This document shows, piece by piece, positions 27,071 through 35,275 of a DNA stretch of 64,000 bases. A program made the translations under genes and the position numbers. This stretch comes from Actinopolyspora mortivallis DSM 44261 (GTDB taxonomy: Bacteria; Actinomycetota; Actinomycetes; Mycobacteriales; Pseudonocardiaceae). Within the stretch, counting starts at the first letter, position 1; every line of letters begins with the position of its first letter. The stretch is from the NCBI RefSeq assembly GCF_000384035.1, contig NZ_KB913024.1, positions 1,831,087 to 1,895,086 on the forward strand. The letters run 5' to 3'. The notes under the pieces are model-generated. The model saw only the letters and a program-made list of their open reading frames with translations, was not told where the DNA came from and ran no database searches.

Positions 27071-27424
27071 ATGTCCGAAGCACGACCCACCGACCGCGCA
27101 GACAGGGCGTTCGACGACGCCGACTACCCCGCCTACACGATGGGACGTGCTTCGGAGATTCTCGGGGTCACCCCTGACTTCCTGCGCAGCCTGGACAACA
27201 CGACCGGGCTGTTGACGCCGGCTCGTTCCGAGGGAGGTCACCGCCGCTACAGTCGGGCCCAGCTGCGTCTGGCGGCCCGGGTGCGCGAGCTCCTCGACCA
27301 GGGACACACCGTGCTGTCGGCGGTGTGCCGCATCGCCGAACTCGAACGTGACCTGGAACGGACCCGAGCACGACTCGCCGAGTTCGACCACACTCACAGC
27401 CCCGAGCAGGACTCCTCAGAGTGA
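27071..27424 (+). CDS. MerR-family regulator next to hsp20
   Basis: A 117-residue protein: HTH MGRASEILGVTPDFLRSLDN, wing SEGGHRRYSRAQLRLAAR, then a short dimer helix (ELERDLERTRARLAEFD). Without Cys residues in a sensor loop (only one Cys in SAVCRIAEL) it is unlike metal-sensing MerR proteins and closer to HspR-like regulators, which fits its place behind hsp20. AGGAG is 5 bases before the ATG. It lacks the C-terminal tail typical of HspR. Confidence 0.85.
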   Translation: MSEARPTDRADRAFDDADYPAYTMGRASEILGVTPDFLRSLDNTTGLLTPARSEGGHRRYSRAQLRLAARVRELLDQGHTVLSAVCRIAELERDLERTRARLAEFDHTHSPEQDSSE

Positions 27425-27556
27425 GGAGTCCGATCACCGCGTGTCGTCGTCCGGACACACGGCAGCAGTGCCCTCCGGTGCCCGCGAGCGCGGCACGAAC
27501 GAGGCCTAGAGTGGTTGCCCGTCCGGAAACGACGGTCGTGGTGTGCGAGGTGTGTG

Positions 27557-28606
27557 GTGCACGGGGAGTACAAGGTTCCCGGCGGGAAGCTGGTCGCCGC
27601 CGACGTGGAGGTGACCGAGGGCAGACTGAGCCGGGTACGGGTCAGCGGTGACTTCTTCCTGGAGCCGGACGAGGCCCTGGACGAGATCAACGGTTCCCTG
27701 GTCGGGGCCGCGGCGAACACGGACGTGGACACCCTGGCGTCGTTGGTGCGCGCGGGTACGGATCCACAGACCCGCATGGTGGGGTTCACCCCCGAGTCGG
27801 TGGCCGTGGCGGTGCGACGGGCGGTGACCGGCTCGACCGGCTGGTTGGACCACCGGTGGTTGTCGGTCAGGGAGCCGGCCCGCTCACCGTTGATGCACAT
27901 GGCCCTGGACCAGGTGCTGGCCGAGGAGGTCGCGGCCGGACGACGGAGCCCCACGCTGCGTTTCTGGGAGTGGTCGGACCCCTCGGTGATCATCGGCAGT
28001 TTCCAGTCGGTCCGCAACGAGGTGGACCTGCCCACCGCCGAGCACTACGGCATCGAGGTGGTGCGTCGGATCACCGGTGGGGGCGCCATGTTCGTCGAAC
28101 CCGGCAACACGGTCACCTATTCGTTGTACGCACCGAAGTCGCTGGTGGCGGGCATGTCGTTCGCCGACTCCTACGCGTTCCTGGACGACTGGGTGCTGGA
28201 GGTGTTGCGGGAGCTGGGGCTGAACGTGTGGTACCAGCCGTTGAACGACATCACCTCCGACGGGGGCAAGATCGGCGGTGCCGCGCAGAAGCGGGTCTCG
28301 GCCGGGGCCGTGTTGCATCACGTGACGATGTCCTACGACGTGGACGCGGAGAAGCTGGGGCAGGTGCTCCGGGTCGGCGGGGTGAAGCTCTCCGACAAGG
28401 GGGTGGGCAGCGCCGTCAAGCGCGTCGACCCGTTGCGACGTCAGACCGGCCTGGATCGGCAGACCGTGATCGACCGGCTGGAGTCGGGTTTCCGGGCCCG
28501 CCACGGGCTGGTCGCCGACGGGATCACCGCCGCCGAGGAACAACGCGCCGAGGAACTGGTCGCCACGAAGTTCGCCACCTCCGAGTGGCTGCACCGGGTG
28601 CCCTAG
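27557..28606 (+). CDS. lipoate-protein ligase A family protein, accessory domain first
   Basis: A 349-residue protein. The N-terminal 75 residues (HGEYKVPGGKLVAADVEV, VSGDFFLEPDEALDEIN) correspond to the small accessory domain that sits at the C-terminus of E. coli LplA. The catalytic ligase domain follows (residues about 95-340) with VVRRITGGGAMFV and KIGGAAQKRV, the ATP/lipoyl site and the Lys. It would activate lipoate and attach it to 2-oxoacid dehydrogenases or GcvH. GTG 27557 is preceded by GAGG 6 bases away. Confidence 0.88.
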   Translation: MHGEYKVPGGKLVAADVEVTEGRLSRVRVSGDFFLEPDEALDEINGSLVGAAANTDVDTLASLVRAGTDPQTRMVGFTPESVAVAVRRAVTGSTGWLDHRWLSVREPARSPLMHMALDQVLAEEVAAGRRSPTLRFWEWSDPSVIIGSFQSVRNEVDLPTAEHYGIEVVRRITGGGAMFVEPGNTVTYSLYAPKSLVAGMSFADSYAFLDDWVLEVLRELGLNVWYQPLNDITSDGGKIGGAAQKRVSAGAVLHHVTMSYDVDAEKLGQVLRVGGVKLSDKGVGSAVKRVDPLRRQTGLDRQTVIDRLESGFRARHGLVADGITAAEEQRAEELVATKFATSEWLHRVP

Positions 28607-28698
28607 GAGTCTTCCGACCGAGCAGCCGAGCTGTTCGAACACCGACACGGGTGGGGGCCGGGCGGTCTCCCCTGCCGGGATCCGTGAGCGAGCCCTCT

Positions 28699-28935
28699 TC
28701 ACGACAGGGGAAGCACTCCGACCGCTCCCGCGGTGAGGTGGGTGCGTTTACGGCGCAGCCACACCTTGCGGGAACCGTCGGAGTACAACAGCACCCGCGA
28801 CAGTTCCCACCCGGCGAACTCGGCGTGGATGCTCAGACGGGTGGCCGCGCTCAGCCGGGAAATCCCCGGGGGCAGCCGCAGGGGAAAGTACTCCCAGTCC
28901 TGCTCGGAGGAGGATGTGTCCTCGGTCGCCGTCAC
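28699..28935 (-). CDS. DUF5703 family protein
   Basis: A 78-residue protein with the DUF5703 pattern: DWEYFPLRLPPGISR, HAEFAGWELSRVLLYSDGSR and KVWLRRK. It is conserved in actinobacteria beside a beta-propeller lipoprotein and an aldo/keto reductase, as here, but has no assigned function. The GTG start at 28935 overlaps the stop of the lipoprotein gene (GTGA). It converges with the lipoate ligase gene. Confidence 0.85.
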   Translation of the reverse strand: MTATEDTSSSEQDWEYFPLRLPPGISRLSAATRLSIHAEFAGWELSRVLLYSDGSRKVWLRRKRTHLTAGAVGVLPLS

Positions 28936-29933
28936 TTCCGCACCACCTGTAGTCCGTCTCCGGTCGCCGAAGCGACGTAGCGGGTGCCGGTCCTCGGGTC
29001 CACCGCGACCGCTTCGGGCTGGCGGACAGTGGGGACACGGTGGGTCTCACGAGGCTGTCCCCCGGTCACGTCGTAGCCGACGAGCTCGTTGCGGGCGGTC
29101 AGCGTGACCCAGGCCAGATCCCGACCCGGATCGTAGGCCAGGGCGAAGGGAGACCCCTTCGCCGGGTAACGCTGTTTCATGATCAGTGGTTCGGTGTCGA
29201 AGGCCATGATCTCCTCCCCCCGGGTGTCGACGAGCAGGACGCGCCCGAACTCGTCGGTCACCGCCCGGGTCGCCCCCTCCCCGGCACGCAGCGCGGGGAG
29301 TTTCTCCGCCGTTTCGATGTCGAGCGGGGTCACCGAGGTGGTGAGCTTGTCCACCACCACCACCGTGGAGCCGCGGCGCAGCAGGGTGTCGGCTCCGGGA
29401 AAACCCTCGGCGCGGTGCTGGACGGCACCGTCCCGCAGGACGGCGACGTCCTCGGCCCCGGGGCGGGAGACGAAGAGGCGGTCCCCGACGGGCAGGGCGT
29501 CGGAGGGGTGCCCCCGCACGGGGGTGCGGGTGAGTTCACCGCTGTCGACGTCGATGTCGACGATCACCTCGGCCTCGGGTAGCGCCGCCAGCAGACCCCG
29601 GCCTCCGTCGAGGGGACGCAGGGAGGCGGCCGGAGCGGGCAGCTCGATCGTCCGGGCGGGGGATCCCAGCTCGCGGGTGTCGACCAGGGTGACGCTGGCC
29701 TGCTCGGCCCCGGCCAGGGCGAGCAGGCCGGTGGCGGGCAGGTAGACGGCGTGGTCGGCGGGTGGTGCGGGCACCACCCGGCCCGCCGGTGTGGTCTCCG
29801 GGGAGGGAGCCGGTGCGGGGGTCGCGGAGGTGAGCTCGTCGGTCACCTGCAGGGGACGGGAGTCGCCGCCACCGGTACAGGCGGTCAGCAGCAGAGCCGA
29901 TGTGGTCAGGCACGCGGCGAGGAGACGTCGCAA
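28932..29933 (-). CDS. secreted beta-propeller lipoprotein
   Basis: A 333-residue lipoprotein: basic n-region, hydrophobic core and lipobox LLLTAC near residue 18, so it should be anchored outside the membrane. After a Pro/Thr-rich linker come repeated blades with TVLVD-like strands (VYLPATGLLALAGAEQAS, VIVDIDVDSGELT, RVLLVDTRGEEIMAFD, VAVDPRTGTRYVASA), the pattern of YVTN/WD-like propellers. The start is a TTG at 29933 with GGGAGG 6 bases upstream, while upstream in-frame codons would put about 37 non-signal residues before the lipobox. It is coupled to the DUF5703 gene. Confidence 0.82.
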   Translation of the reverse strand: MRRLLAACLTTSALLLTACTGGGDSRPLQVTDELTSATPAPAPSPETTPAGRVVPAPPADHAVYLPATGLLALAGAEQASVTLVDTRELGSPARTIELPAPAASLRPLDGGRGLLAALPEAEVIVDIDVDSGELTRTPVRGHPSDALPVGDRLFVSRPGAEDVAVLRDGAVQHRAEGFPGADTLLRRGSTVVVVDKLTTSVTPLDIETAEKLPALRAGEGATRAVTDEFGRVLLVDTRGEEIMAFDTEPLIMKQRYPAKGSPFALAYDPGRDLAWVTLTARNELVGYDVTGGQPRETHRVPTVRQPEAVAVDPRTGTRYVASATGDGLQVVRK

Positions 29934-30024
29934 CGGTGACCTCCCTGGGGGACGAGCTGGCACGTCGGTGTCGACGTGCTTCCAGGATCCCGCACGAGCG
30001 TGGTGGGCGGCGCCGGGGTGTGCC

Positions 30025-30954
30025 TCAGGGCTGGGGGAGGGCACTGACGTCGTCGAGAGCGGCCTGGATGGCCGGAGGCAGCGTCACCTGCTCGCACTCG
30101 AGGCAGCTTTTGAGCTGTTCGGTGGTGCGGGCACCGAGGACCGGGCTTCCGACGCCGGGGCGGTCCCGGATCCAGGCCAGGGCGACCGCGGCGGGTGAGG
30201 TTCCGAGTCCGTCGGCGGCGGTGGCGAGCGCGTGCACGATGCGCCCGGATCGGGGGGTGCGGTGGTGGGCGATGTAGGGGGCCATCTCCGGGTCGGCGGC
30301 TCGGGAGTCGGTGGGGGTCTCGGTTCGGTACTTGCCGGTCAGCACGCCCCCAGCGAGGGGAGAGCAGGGCAGCAGGCTGACGTGGTGGTGGCGGGCGGCG
30401 GGCAGCAGTTCGTGCTCGGGAAGGCGTTGCAACAGGGAGTACTCGGTCCGCACGCAGGCCAGGGGGATACGCCCGGAGGCGGTGCTCTGCAGCGCGGCCA
30501 TGGTGGCCAGCTGCCACCCCCGCTGGTTGACCACACCGATGTAGCGGACTTTTCCGCTGGTGACGGCGGTGTCGAGGGTGTCGAGGGTTTCCTCCAGCGG
30601 GACGGTGGAGTCCCAGCCGTGCAGTTGCCACAGGTCGATGTGGTCGACGCCCAGACGTCGTAGTGAACCGTGCAGTGAGTCCAGCAGGGCCGCGCGGGAG
30701 GTCCGGGGGCCCGTGGTGGTGGCGATGAGCAGGTCGTCGCGAGCGACGGTGTCGTTGAGCAGACTCCCCAGCATCGTCTCGCCGTGTCCGTGCTGATGGA
30801 CGGGCGAGGTGTCGACCAGGGTCCCACCGACCTGGTGGAACAGGGACAACTGGGCGGCGGCCTCCGAGACGTCGGTGCCGTTTCCCCACGTCATGGTCCC
30901 CAGCGCGAGCCGGGAGACGCGCATACCGGTGTTGCCGAGCTGTCGATAACGCAC
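30025..30954 (-). CDS. aldo/keto reductase family protein with altered catalytic residues
   Basis: A 309-residue TIM-barrel of the AKR family (MRYRQLGNTGMRVSRLALGT, IDLWQLHGWD, YIGVVNQRGWQ, CSPLAGGVLTGKYR, SPVLGARTTEQL). Of the catalytic tetrad Asp48 and His112 are kept, but the Tyr of the usual DTADxYG motif is His53 (DTSPVHQHGHGE) and the Lys of LATKVG is Thr80 (IATTTGP). Normal hydride-transfer chemistry would therefore be impaired. The NADPH-binding C-terminal segment remains recognisable. GTG start at 30954. It precedes the propeller lipoprotein and DUF5703 genes on the same strand. Confidence 0.85.
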   Translation of the reverse strand: MRYRQLGNTGMRVSRLALGTMTWGNGTDVSEAAAQLSLFHQVGGTLVDTSPVHQHGHGETMLGSLLNDTVARDDLLIATTTGPRTSRAALLDSLHGSLRRLGVDHIDLWQLHGWDSTVPLEETLDTLDTAVTSGKVRYIGVVNQRGWQLATMAALQSTASGRIPLACVRTEYSLLQRLPEHELLPAARHHHVSLLPCSPLAGGVLTGKYRTETPTDSRAADPEMAPYIAHHRTPRSGRIVHALATAADGLGTSPAAVALAWIRDRPGVGSPVLGARTTEQLKSCLECEQVTLPPAIQAALDDVSALPQP

Positions 30955-31245
30955 GGTGACTGATCGTATTCCTTTGGTGCCGGATGTGCTGAACAGCGCG
31001 TGGCCACACAGTGAACACGAAACGAGTGACTCACATCACCCTTTTCCCTGTTGGGCGAGAAGACGACGCCCGTCTGTGGCTCAGCGTGTCCGCAGTGGGT
31101 CCGATTCGCCCAGTGACCTGCCCCGTTGCGTACGTGACCACGGTCAACGGCCCGCTATCCCCCCCTGTTCGGGTCATGCTGCAAGATTTCCGGCAGCAAG
31201 AGGCCGTTACAGGGTGCTCCGAAACGGGGCGCAAGATTCGACTGT

Positions 31246-32091
31246 GTGGAGTGGGTTTCGTTGACCTGGTTGCAGGCCGTGGTGCTTGCTGTGGTGCAGG
31301 GGCTGACCGAATTCCTGCCCGTCTCTTCCTCGGGGCACCTGCGGGTGGTTTCGCAGCTGCTGTTCGACGCCGACGCGGGCGCCTCGTTCACGGCGGTCAC
31401 CCAGATCGGCACGGAGTTGGCCGTGGTGATTTACTTCTTCGCCGACATCGCACGTCTGATCACGACGTGGTTCCGCGGCATGGTCAACCCCGAGGTGCGG
31501 CGAACCCAGGACTACCGGTTGGCGTGGTACGTGATCGTGGGCAGCATCCCCATCGGCGTTCTCGGATTCTTCTTCCAGGACCTCATCCGGGGGGCCTTGC
31601 GGAGTCTGTGGATCACCGCGACCACCCTGATCGTGTTCGGCCTGCTGCTGGGCCTGGCCGAACGGTACGGCCCCCAGCTGCGCAAACAGGCCGAGCTGCG
31701 TCTCAGCGACGGAGTGCTCATGGGCTGCGCCCAGGCACTCGCCCTGATCCCCGGAGTCTCCCGCTCGGGAGGGACGATCACCGCGGGACTCTCGCTGGGG
31801 CTGGACCGCCCCACCGCCGTGCGGTTCTCGTTCCTGTTGGCGATCCCCGCGGTGTTCGCGGCGGGATTGCTGGAGTTGGGCCACGTTTTCGATCCGGGTG
31901 GGCCGGGACTGCAACCGAGCGGAGCACAGATGCTCGTGGCCACGGTACTGGCCGGTCTGGTCGGCTACGCCTGTATCGCCTGGCTGTTGAGGTACGTGGA
32001 AAAGCACAGCATCTACCTGTTCGTGTGGTGGCGTGTGCTGGTGGGGCTCGCCGTGTACCTGTTGCTCGGTTTCGGCGTGTTGCAGGCGTGA
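31246..32091 (+). CDS. uppP: undecaprenyl-diphosphatase UppP (BacA)
   Basis: A 281-residue membrane enzyme that recycles undecaprenyl pyrophosphate for cell-wall synthesis and gives bacitracin tolerance. Both signature regions are present: [14 protein letters not shown] at about 19-32 and [15 protein letters not shown] at about 166-180. Eight hydrophobic segments. GTG at 31246. The next genes (phosphatase, DUF6314, MetAP-like) follow on the same strand with small gaps. Confidence 0.96.
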   Translation: MEWVSLTWLQAVVLAVVQGLTEFLPVSSSGHLRVVSQLLFDADAGASFTAVTQIGTELAVVIYFFADIARLITTWFRGMVNPEVRRTQDYRLAWYVIVGSIPIGVLGFFFQDLIRGALRSLWITATTLIVFGLLLGLAERYGPQLRKQAELRLSDGVLMGCAQALALIPGVSRSGGTITAGLSLGLDRPTAVRFSFLLAIPAVFAAGLLELGHVFDPGGPGLQPSGAQMLVATVLAGLVGYACIAWLLRYVEKHSIYLFVWWRVLVGLAVYLLLGFGVLQA

Positions 32092-32132
32092 GGGTCCGGT
32101 TCGTGTTTCGGATGTGAGCGGCCTCGCACCGG

Positions 32133-32861
32133 ATGCCCGGTGTGGAACGGCGCATCCGTATGCTCGGTGCCGTGGCAACGGTGATTCTGCTGCGGCACGC
32201 ACGTTCGACCGCCAACGGCACGGGCACTCTCGCGGGACGTAGTCCCGGTGTCAGCTTGGACGAGTCCGGCCGCGCCCAGGCGGCCGGACTCCTCGACCGG
32301 CTCGCCCAGGTACCGCTGCGGGCGGTGCTGGCCTCCCCGCTACAACGGTGCGTGGAAACGGTCACCGGGCTGGCCACCGCCCGCTCCCTGCAGGTGGAGA
32401 CCGACGAGGGATTGTCCGAGGTCGACTACGGTGAGTGGACCGGACGCCGGTTGGAGGAACTCGCCGAACAACCGCAGTGGCGTGTGGTACAGCAGCACCC
32501 CTCCGCGGCCGTGTTCCCGGGAGGGGAGGGGCTGGCCCAGGTCCAGGCGCGGGCCGTGGCGGCGGTGCGCGGTCACGACACGCGGCTGTCCGCCGAGTAC
32601 GGCCCCGAGACGGTGTGGCTGGTCTGCACCCACGGCGACGTGATCAAAGGGGTGTTGGCCGACGCCCTGGGGCTGCACCTGGACGGTTTCCAGCGGATCG
32701 TGGTCGAACCGTGCTCGCTGAGCGTGGTGCGCTACACCGAGACCCGACCGTTCGTGCTGCGGATCAACGACACCGGCGCGGACCTGTCCGGTCTGCTCCC
32801 CTCCGGTGAGGACGGCTCCGCCTCCGGTGCCGCCGTGGTGGGAGGGGCCAGCGGACGGTGA
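32133..32861 (+). CDS. histidine phosphatase family protein, MSMEG_4193 type
   Basis: A 242-residue cytoplasmic phosphatase-like protein. ILLRHARSTANGTGTLAGRS carries the phospho-acceptor His (the usual RHG is RHA), ASPLQRCVET the second Arg, GLSEVDYGEWTGRRLEEL the acid, and VWLVCTHGDVIKGVL the second His. Actinobacterial members of this set sit beside uppP and are called putative phosphomutases. The ATG at 32133 was kept, but no clear ribosome site precedes it; GTG 32172 just before TVILLRHAR is an alternative. Confidence 0.88.
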   Translation: MPGVERRIRMLGAVATVILLRHARSTANGTGTLAGRSPGVSLDESGRAQAAGLLDRLAQVPLRAVLASPLQRCVETVTGLATARSLQVETDEGLSEVDYGEWTGRRLEELAEQPQWRVVQQHPSAAVFPGGEGLAQVQARAVAAVRGHDTRLSAEYGPETVWLVCTHGDVIKGVLADALGLHLDGFQRIVVEPCSLSVVRYTETRPFVLRINDTGADLSGLLPSGEDGSASGAAVVGGASGR

Positions 32862-33325
32862 ACACAGCGTGTGGCCACCCGGTACACGATCTTCCCGGCT
32901 TCCTCGGGGGGCGGTGGTCGCTGTGGCGGGTGATCTCGGACCCAGACGGTAACCGGATGGGCGAGTTCGACGGCTCGGGCTGTTTCCGCACCGTCGACGA
33001 CGTGCTGGTCTACGAGGAGCGGGGCACCCTGCGGCTGGGCGACTACCGCGGGAACGCCTTCCGGAGTCTGCGGTACCGCGTGACCGGGCCCGGACGGGCG
33101 GAGGTGTACTTCGACTACGGGGGGTTCTTCCACACGCTCGATCTGCGTGCCGGGCACTGCAGAACCCACCATCCGTGTCGTGACGACCTCTACCAGGGCG
33201 AGTTCGGCGTGGTCGACGAGAACAGGTGGTGGCAGCGCTGGGTGGTCGCCGGGCCCACGAAGAACCACGTGCTGCACACCACCTTCACCCGCAGCGGCCG
33301 GTCCCGCGTCGAGGGGGAGAGCTGA
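32858..33325 (+). CDS. DUF6314 family protein
   Basis: A 155-residue protein with the DUF6314 pattern: GFLGGRWSLWRVISDPDG, FDGSGCFRTVDDVLVYEERG, RAEVYFDYGGFFHTLDLR, HHPCRDDLYQGEFGVVD, WVVAGPTKNH. The fold is probably a lipocalin-like barrel that binds a small ligand. The GTG overlaps the phosphatase stop (GTGA) and the stop codon abuts the next start, so it is part of the same transcript. Confidence 0.8.
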   Translation: MNTACGHPVHDLPGFLGGRWSLWRVISDPDGNRMGEFDGSGCFRTVDDVLVYEERGTLRLGDYRGNAFRSLRYRVTGPGRAEVYFDYGGFFHTLDLRAGHCRTHHPCRDDLYQGEFGVVDENRWWQRWVVAGPTKNHVLHTTFTRSGRSRVEGES

Positions 33326-34084
33326 GTGGTCCGGAACTCAGTCGAGCTCAGATCAGCCGCCGAGATCGGGTGCATGCGTCTGGCCGGTCGTGCCGTGGCC
33401 GAGGCACTGCGCCACACGAGCGAACACCTCGTGGCCGGAACCACCGGAGTGGAGCTGGAAAGGCTGGCGCGGGCGGTACTGCGGGACCACGATGCCGTCC
33501 CGGCGCTGGACCACCAGGACACGGGGAAGCACACCGCCCTGGCCCTCGCGCCGAACGAGGTCGTGCGTGGCCGTGTTCCCGACGCCGGGCGTGTGAACCG
33601 GAACGATCTCGTCACGGTGGAATGCGCGGGCCGGGTCCAGGGCTGGTGTGCCTGGGCCGCGGTCACCACCGCCGTGGGACCGGAGACCGAGGCCGTGCTG
33701 CGGGCCCGGGACACGGCGCGGGAGGCGCTGCGCAGCGCCGTCGCCGTGAGCACCGTCGGAAACCGGCTGGGTGACGTGTCCTGGGCGTTGGGTCTGGCGG
33801 CCAGGGGCGCCGGATACGGGATACCGGTCTCGTGCGGGCACGGTATCGGCCGTTTCGTTCGGGAGCCCCCCACTGTTCCGCGTACCGGTGAACGGGGAAC
33901 GGGGCTGTCCCTGCGGCCGGGGACGGTGCTCACACTGGTCTCCGCGTTGGCACGGGGCGGTGCCGACGGGTGCCGGCACGGCCCCGGGAACGCGGTGGAG
34001 ACCGTGGACGGAAGTCCCTGTTTCCTGCTCGGGCACACGGTGGCGGTGGGGGAGCACGGCCCCCGGGTGCTGACGGCGGGCTGA
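33326..34084 (+). CDS. methionine-aminopeptidase-like protein without metal ligands (M24 fold)
   Basis: A 252-residue protein with clear pita-bread-fold landmarks of type I MetAP: SAAEIGCMRLAGRAVAEALR, LALAPNEVVRGRVPDAGRV, SCGHGIGRFVREPP, LRPGTVLTLVSAL and GHTVAVGEHGPRVLT. Of the five metal ligands only His172 is kept; by alignment Asp97 is Glu99, Asp108 is Ala, Glu204 is Val205 and Glu235 is Gly236. It should not hold the metal pair or remove Met. GTG 33326 directly follows the DUF6314 stop codon. It could be a binding protein derived from MetAP. The gene is intact and in frame with normal codon use. Confidence 0.85.
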   Translation: MVRNSVELRSAAEIGCMRLAGRAVAEALRHTSEHLVAGTTGVELERLARAVLRDHDAVPALDHQDTGKHTALALAPNEVVRGRVPDAGRVNRNDLVTVECAGRVQGWCAWAAVTTAVGPETEAVLRARDTAREALRSAVAVSTVGNRLGDVSWALGLAARGAGYGIPVSCGHGIGRFVREPPTVPRTGERGTGLSLRPGTVLTLVSALARGGADGCRHGPGNAVETVDGSPCFLLGHTVAVGEHGPRVLTAG

Positions 34085-34088
34085 AGTC

Positions 34089-34114
34089 GTGCCCGGGCGG
34101 CGTCGCCCGGGCAC
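34089..34114. terminator. bidirectional hairpin terminator
   Basis: An 11-bp perfect stem (GTGCCCGGGCG at 34089-34099 and complement at 34104-34114) with a 4-base loop, between the convergent MetAP-like gene and the methyltransferase gene. Confidence 0.85.
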
Positions 34115-34150
34115 ACGGTGTCGCGGGCAACGCTGACAGCGGGCGGTTCC

Positions 34151-34972
34151 CTAGCGCAGGATCCCCACGGCCCCGTACACGTTGCCGCGCCGGGCCTCCT
34201 GCTCGGACACGGGCCGGTCGGGTCGCCACAGCGGAGCGGGGACCACTCCCGGGTCCAACAGGGTGTAGCCGGGCATCAGCGCGGCCACCTCCTCCGGGGT
34301 ACGCAGATGCAGGTTCGGGGTGGAGGTGTTCGCCAGCAGGGCTCTGAGTCCGGCCACCTCCTCGTCACTGCGGGTCAGTTGGGCGTTGTTGGAGACCGCC
34401 AACGCACTGCCGGACACGCAGGCGTCCCGATAGCGCGCGGCCAGCCCAGCCCCGTCTGTGGTGGGGATGATGTCCAGGATGCCGAAGGCGAGCACCGCGA
34501 TCGGACGCGTGAAGTCCAGCAGCCCCGCCACCCCGGCAGCGTTGAGCACCACCTCGGGCTCGCACACGTCGGCCTCGGTCACCGTCACGCGCCACTCGTC
34601 CGGACCGAGCAGGTGCCGCGCGTGGTGGCAGGCGATGGCCTCCCAGTCCACATAGGCCACTCGTGCGGAGGGGTTGTGCTCGTGTGCGATCTCGTGCACG
34701 TTGCCGACGGTGGGTACCCCCGAGCCGAGGTCGAGGAACTGGTCCAGGCCGTACTCGGTGACCAGGGTGCGGACCACCCGGCCGAGGAAGGCCCGGTTGG
34801 CCCAGCAGTAGTCCAGCTCCTGCGGCGCGACGCGCAGTGCCTGCTCGGCCGTGTGTCTGTCCACGGCGAAGTTGGCGGATCCGCCGAGATGGTAGTCGTA
34901 CATCCGTGCGATGTTGGGCTGGTTGAAATCCGCGTGCGCCACCTGGGCGGCCAACTCCGCGTCACGAGACAT
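34151..34972 (-). CDS. SAM-dependent methyltransferase, DUF574 type (copy 1)
   Basis: A 273-residue member of the actinobacterial Methyltransf_19 (DUF574) family: PNIARMYDYHLGGSANFAVD, NRAFLGRVVRTLVTEYGLDQ, FLDLGSGVPTVGNVHEIA (SAM motif), VAYVDWEAIACHHAR, FGILDIIPTTDG and VPAPLWRPDRPVSE. These genes occur in many copies in actinomycetes and their substrates are unknown. A second copy with the same landmarks is at 46359-47195. ATG 34972, divergent from the glycosyltransferase gene. Confidence 0.93.
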   Translation of the reverse strand: MSRDAELAAQVAHADFNQPNIARMYDYHLGGSANFAVDRHTAEQALRVAPQELDYCWANRAFLGRVVRTLVTEYGLDQFLDLGSGVPTVGNVHEIAHEHNPSARVAYVDWEAIACHHARHLLGPDEWRVTVTEADVCEPEVVLNAAGVAGLLDFTRPIAVLAFGILDIIPTTDGAGLAARYRDACVSGSALAVSNNAQLTRSDEEVAGLRALLANTSTPNLHLRTPEEVAALMPGYTLLDPGVVPAPLWRPDRPVSEQEARRGNVYGAVGILR

Positions 34973-35275
34973 ACACGTAGCCTAACCGTCCACGTTGGTG
35001 GTTACCAACACGCTGCGGGAAACCGTCCTCGAGGTTGCCCACGGGCGAAAGGGCTTCGAATCCACGAGGGACGATCCGTGGGCGTGTGCGGAGGAAGGCG
35101 TCGGATCCGACGCCGACGGGGAATTCCGGCGTCCTTTTTGGGAACTAGGTCCGAATGTCGGTGTTGAGGACGTCACGTTTCCTTCCGGAAACGGGCCTGG
35201 GATCTCGTCGACGCGGAATAATCGACGGGAAAGTGGCAGTAATGCCAGGTTTTTCGGATGTGGCTGTGAGGAACT
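34973..35275. promoter_or_regulatory. 303 bp divergent promoter region
   Basis: Separates the methyltransferase and glycosyltransferase genes. It contains a short inverted repeat GTTGGT-N4-ACCAAC at 34994-35009 immediately upstream of the methyltransferase ATG, a plausible repressor site. No coding frame is convincing. Confidence 0.4.
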
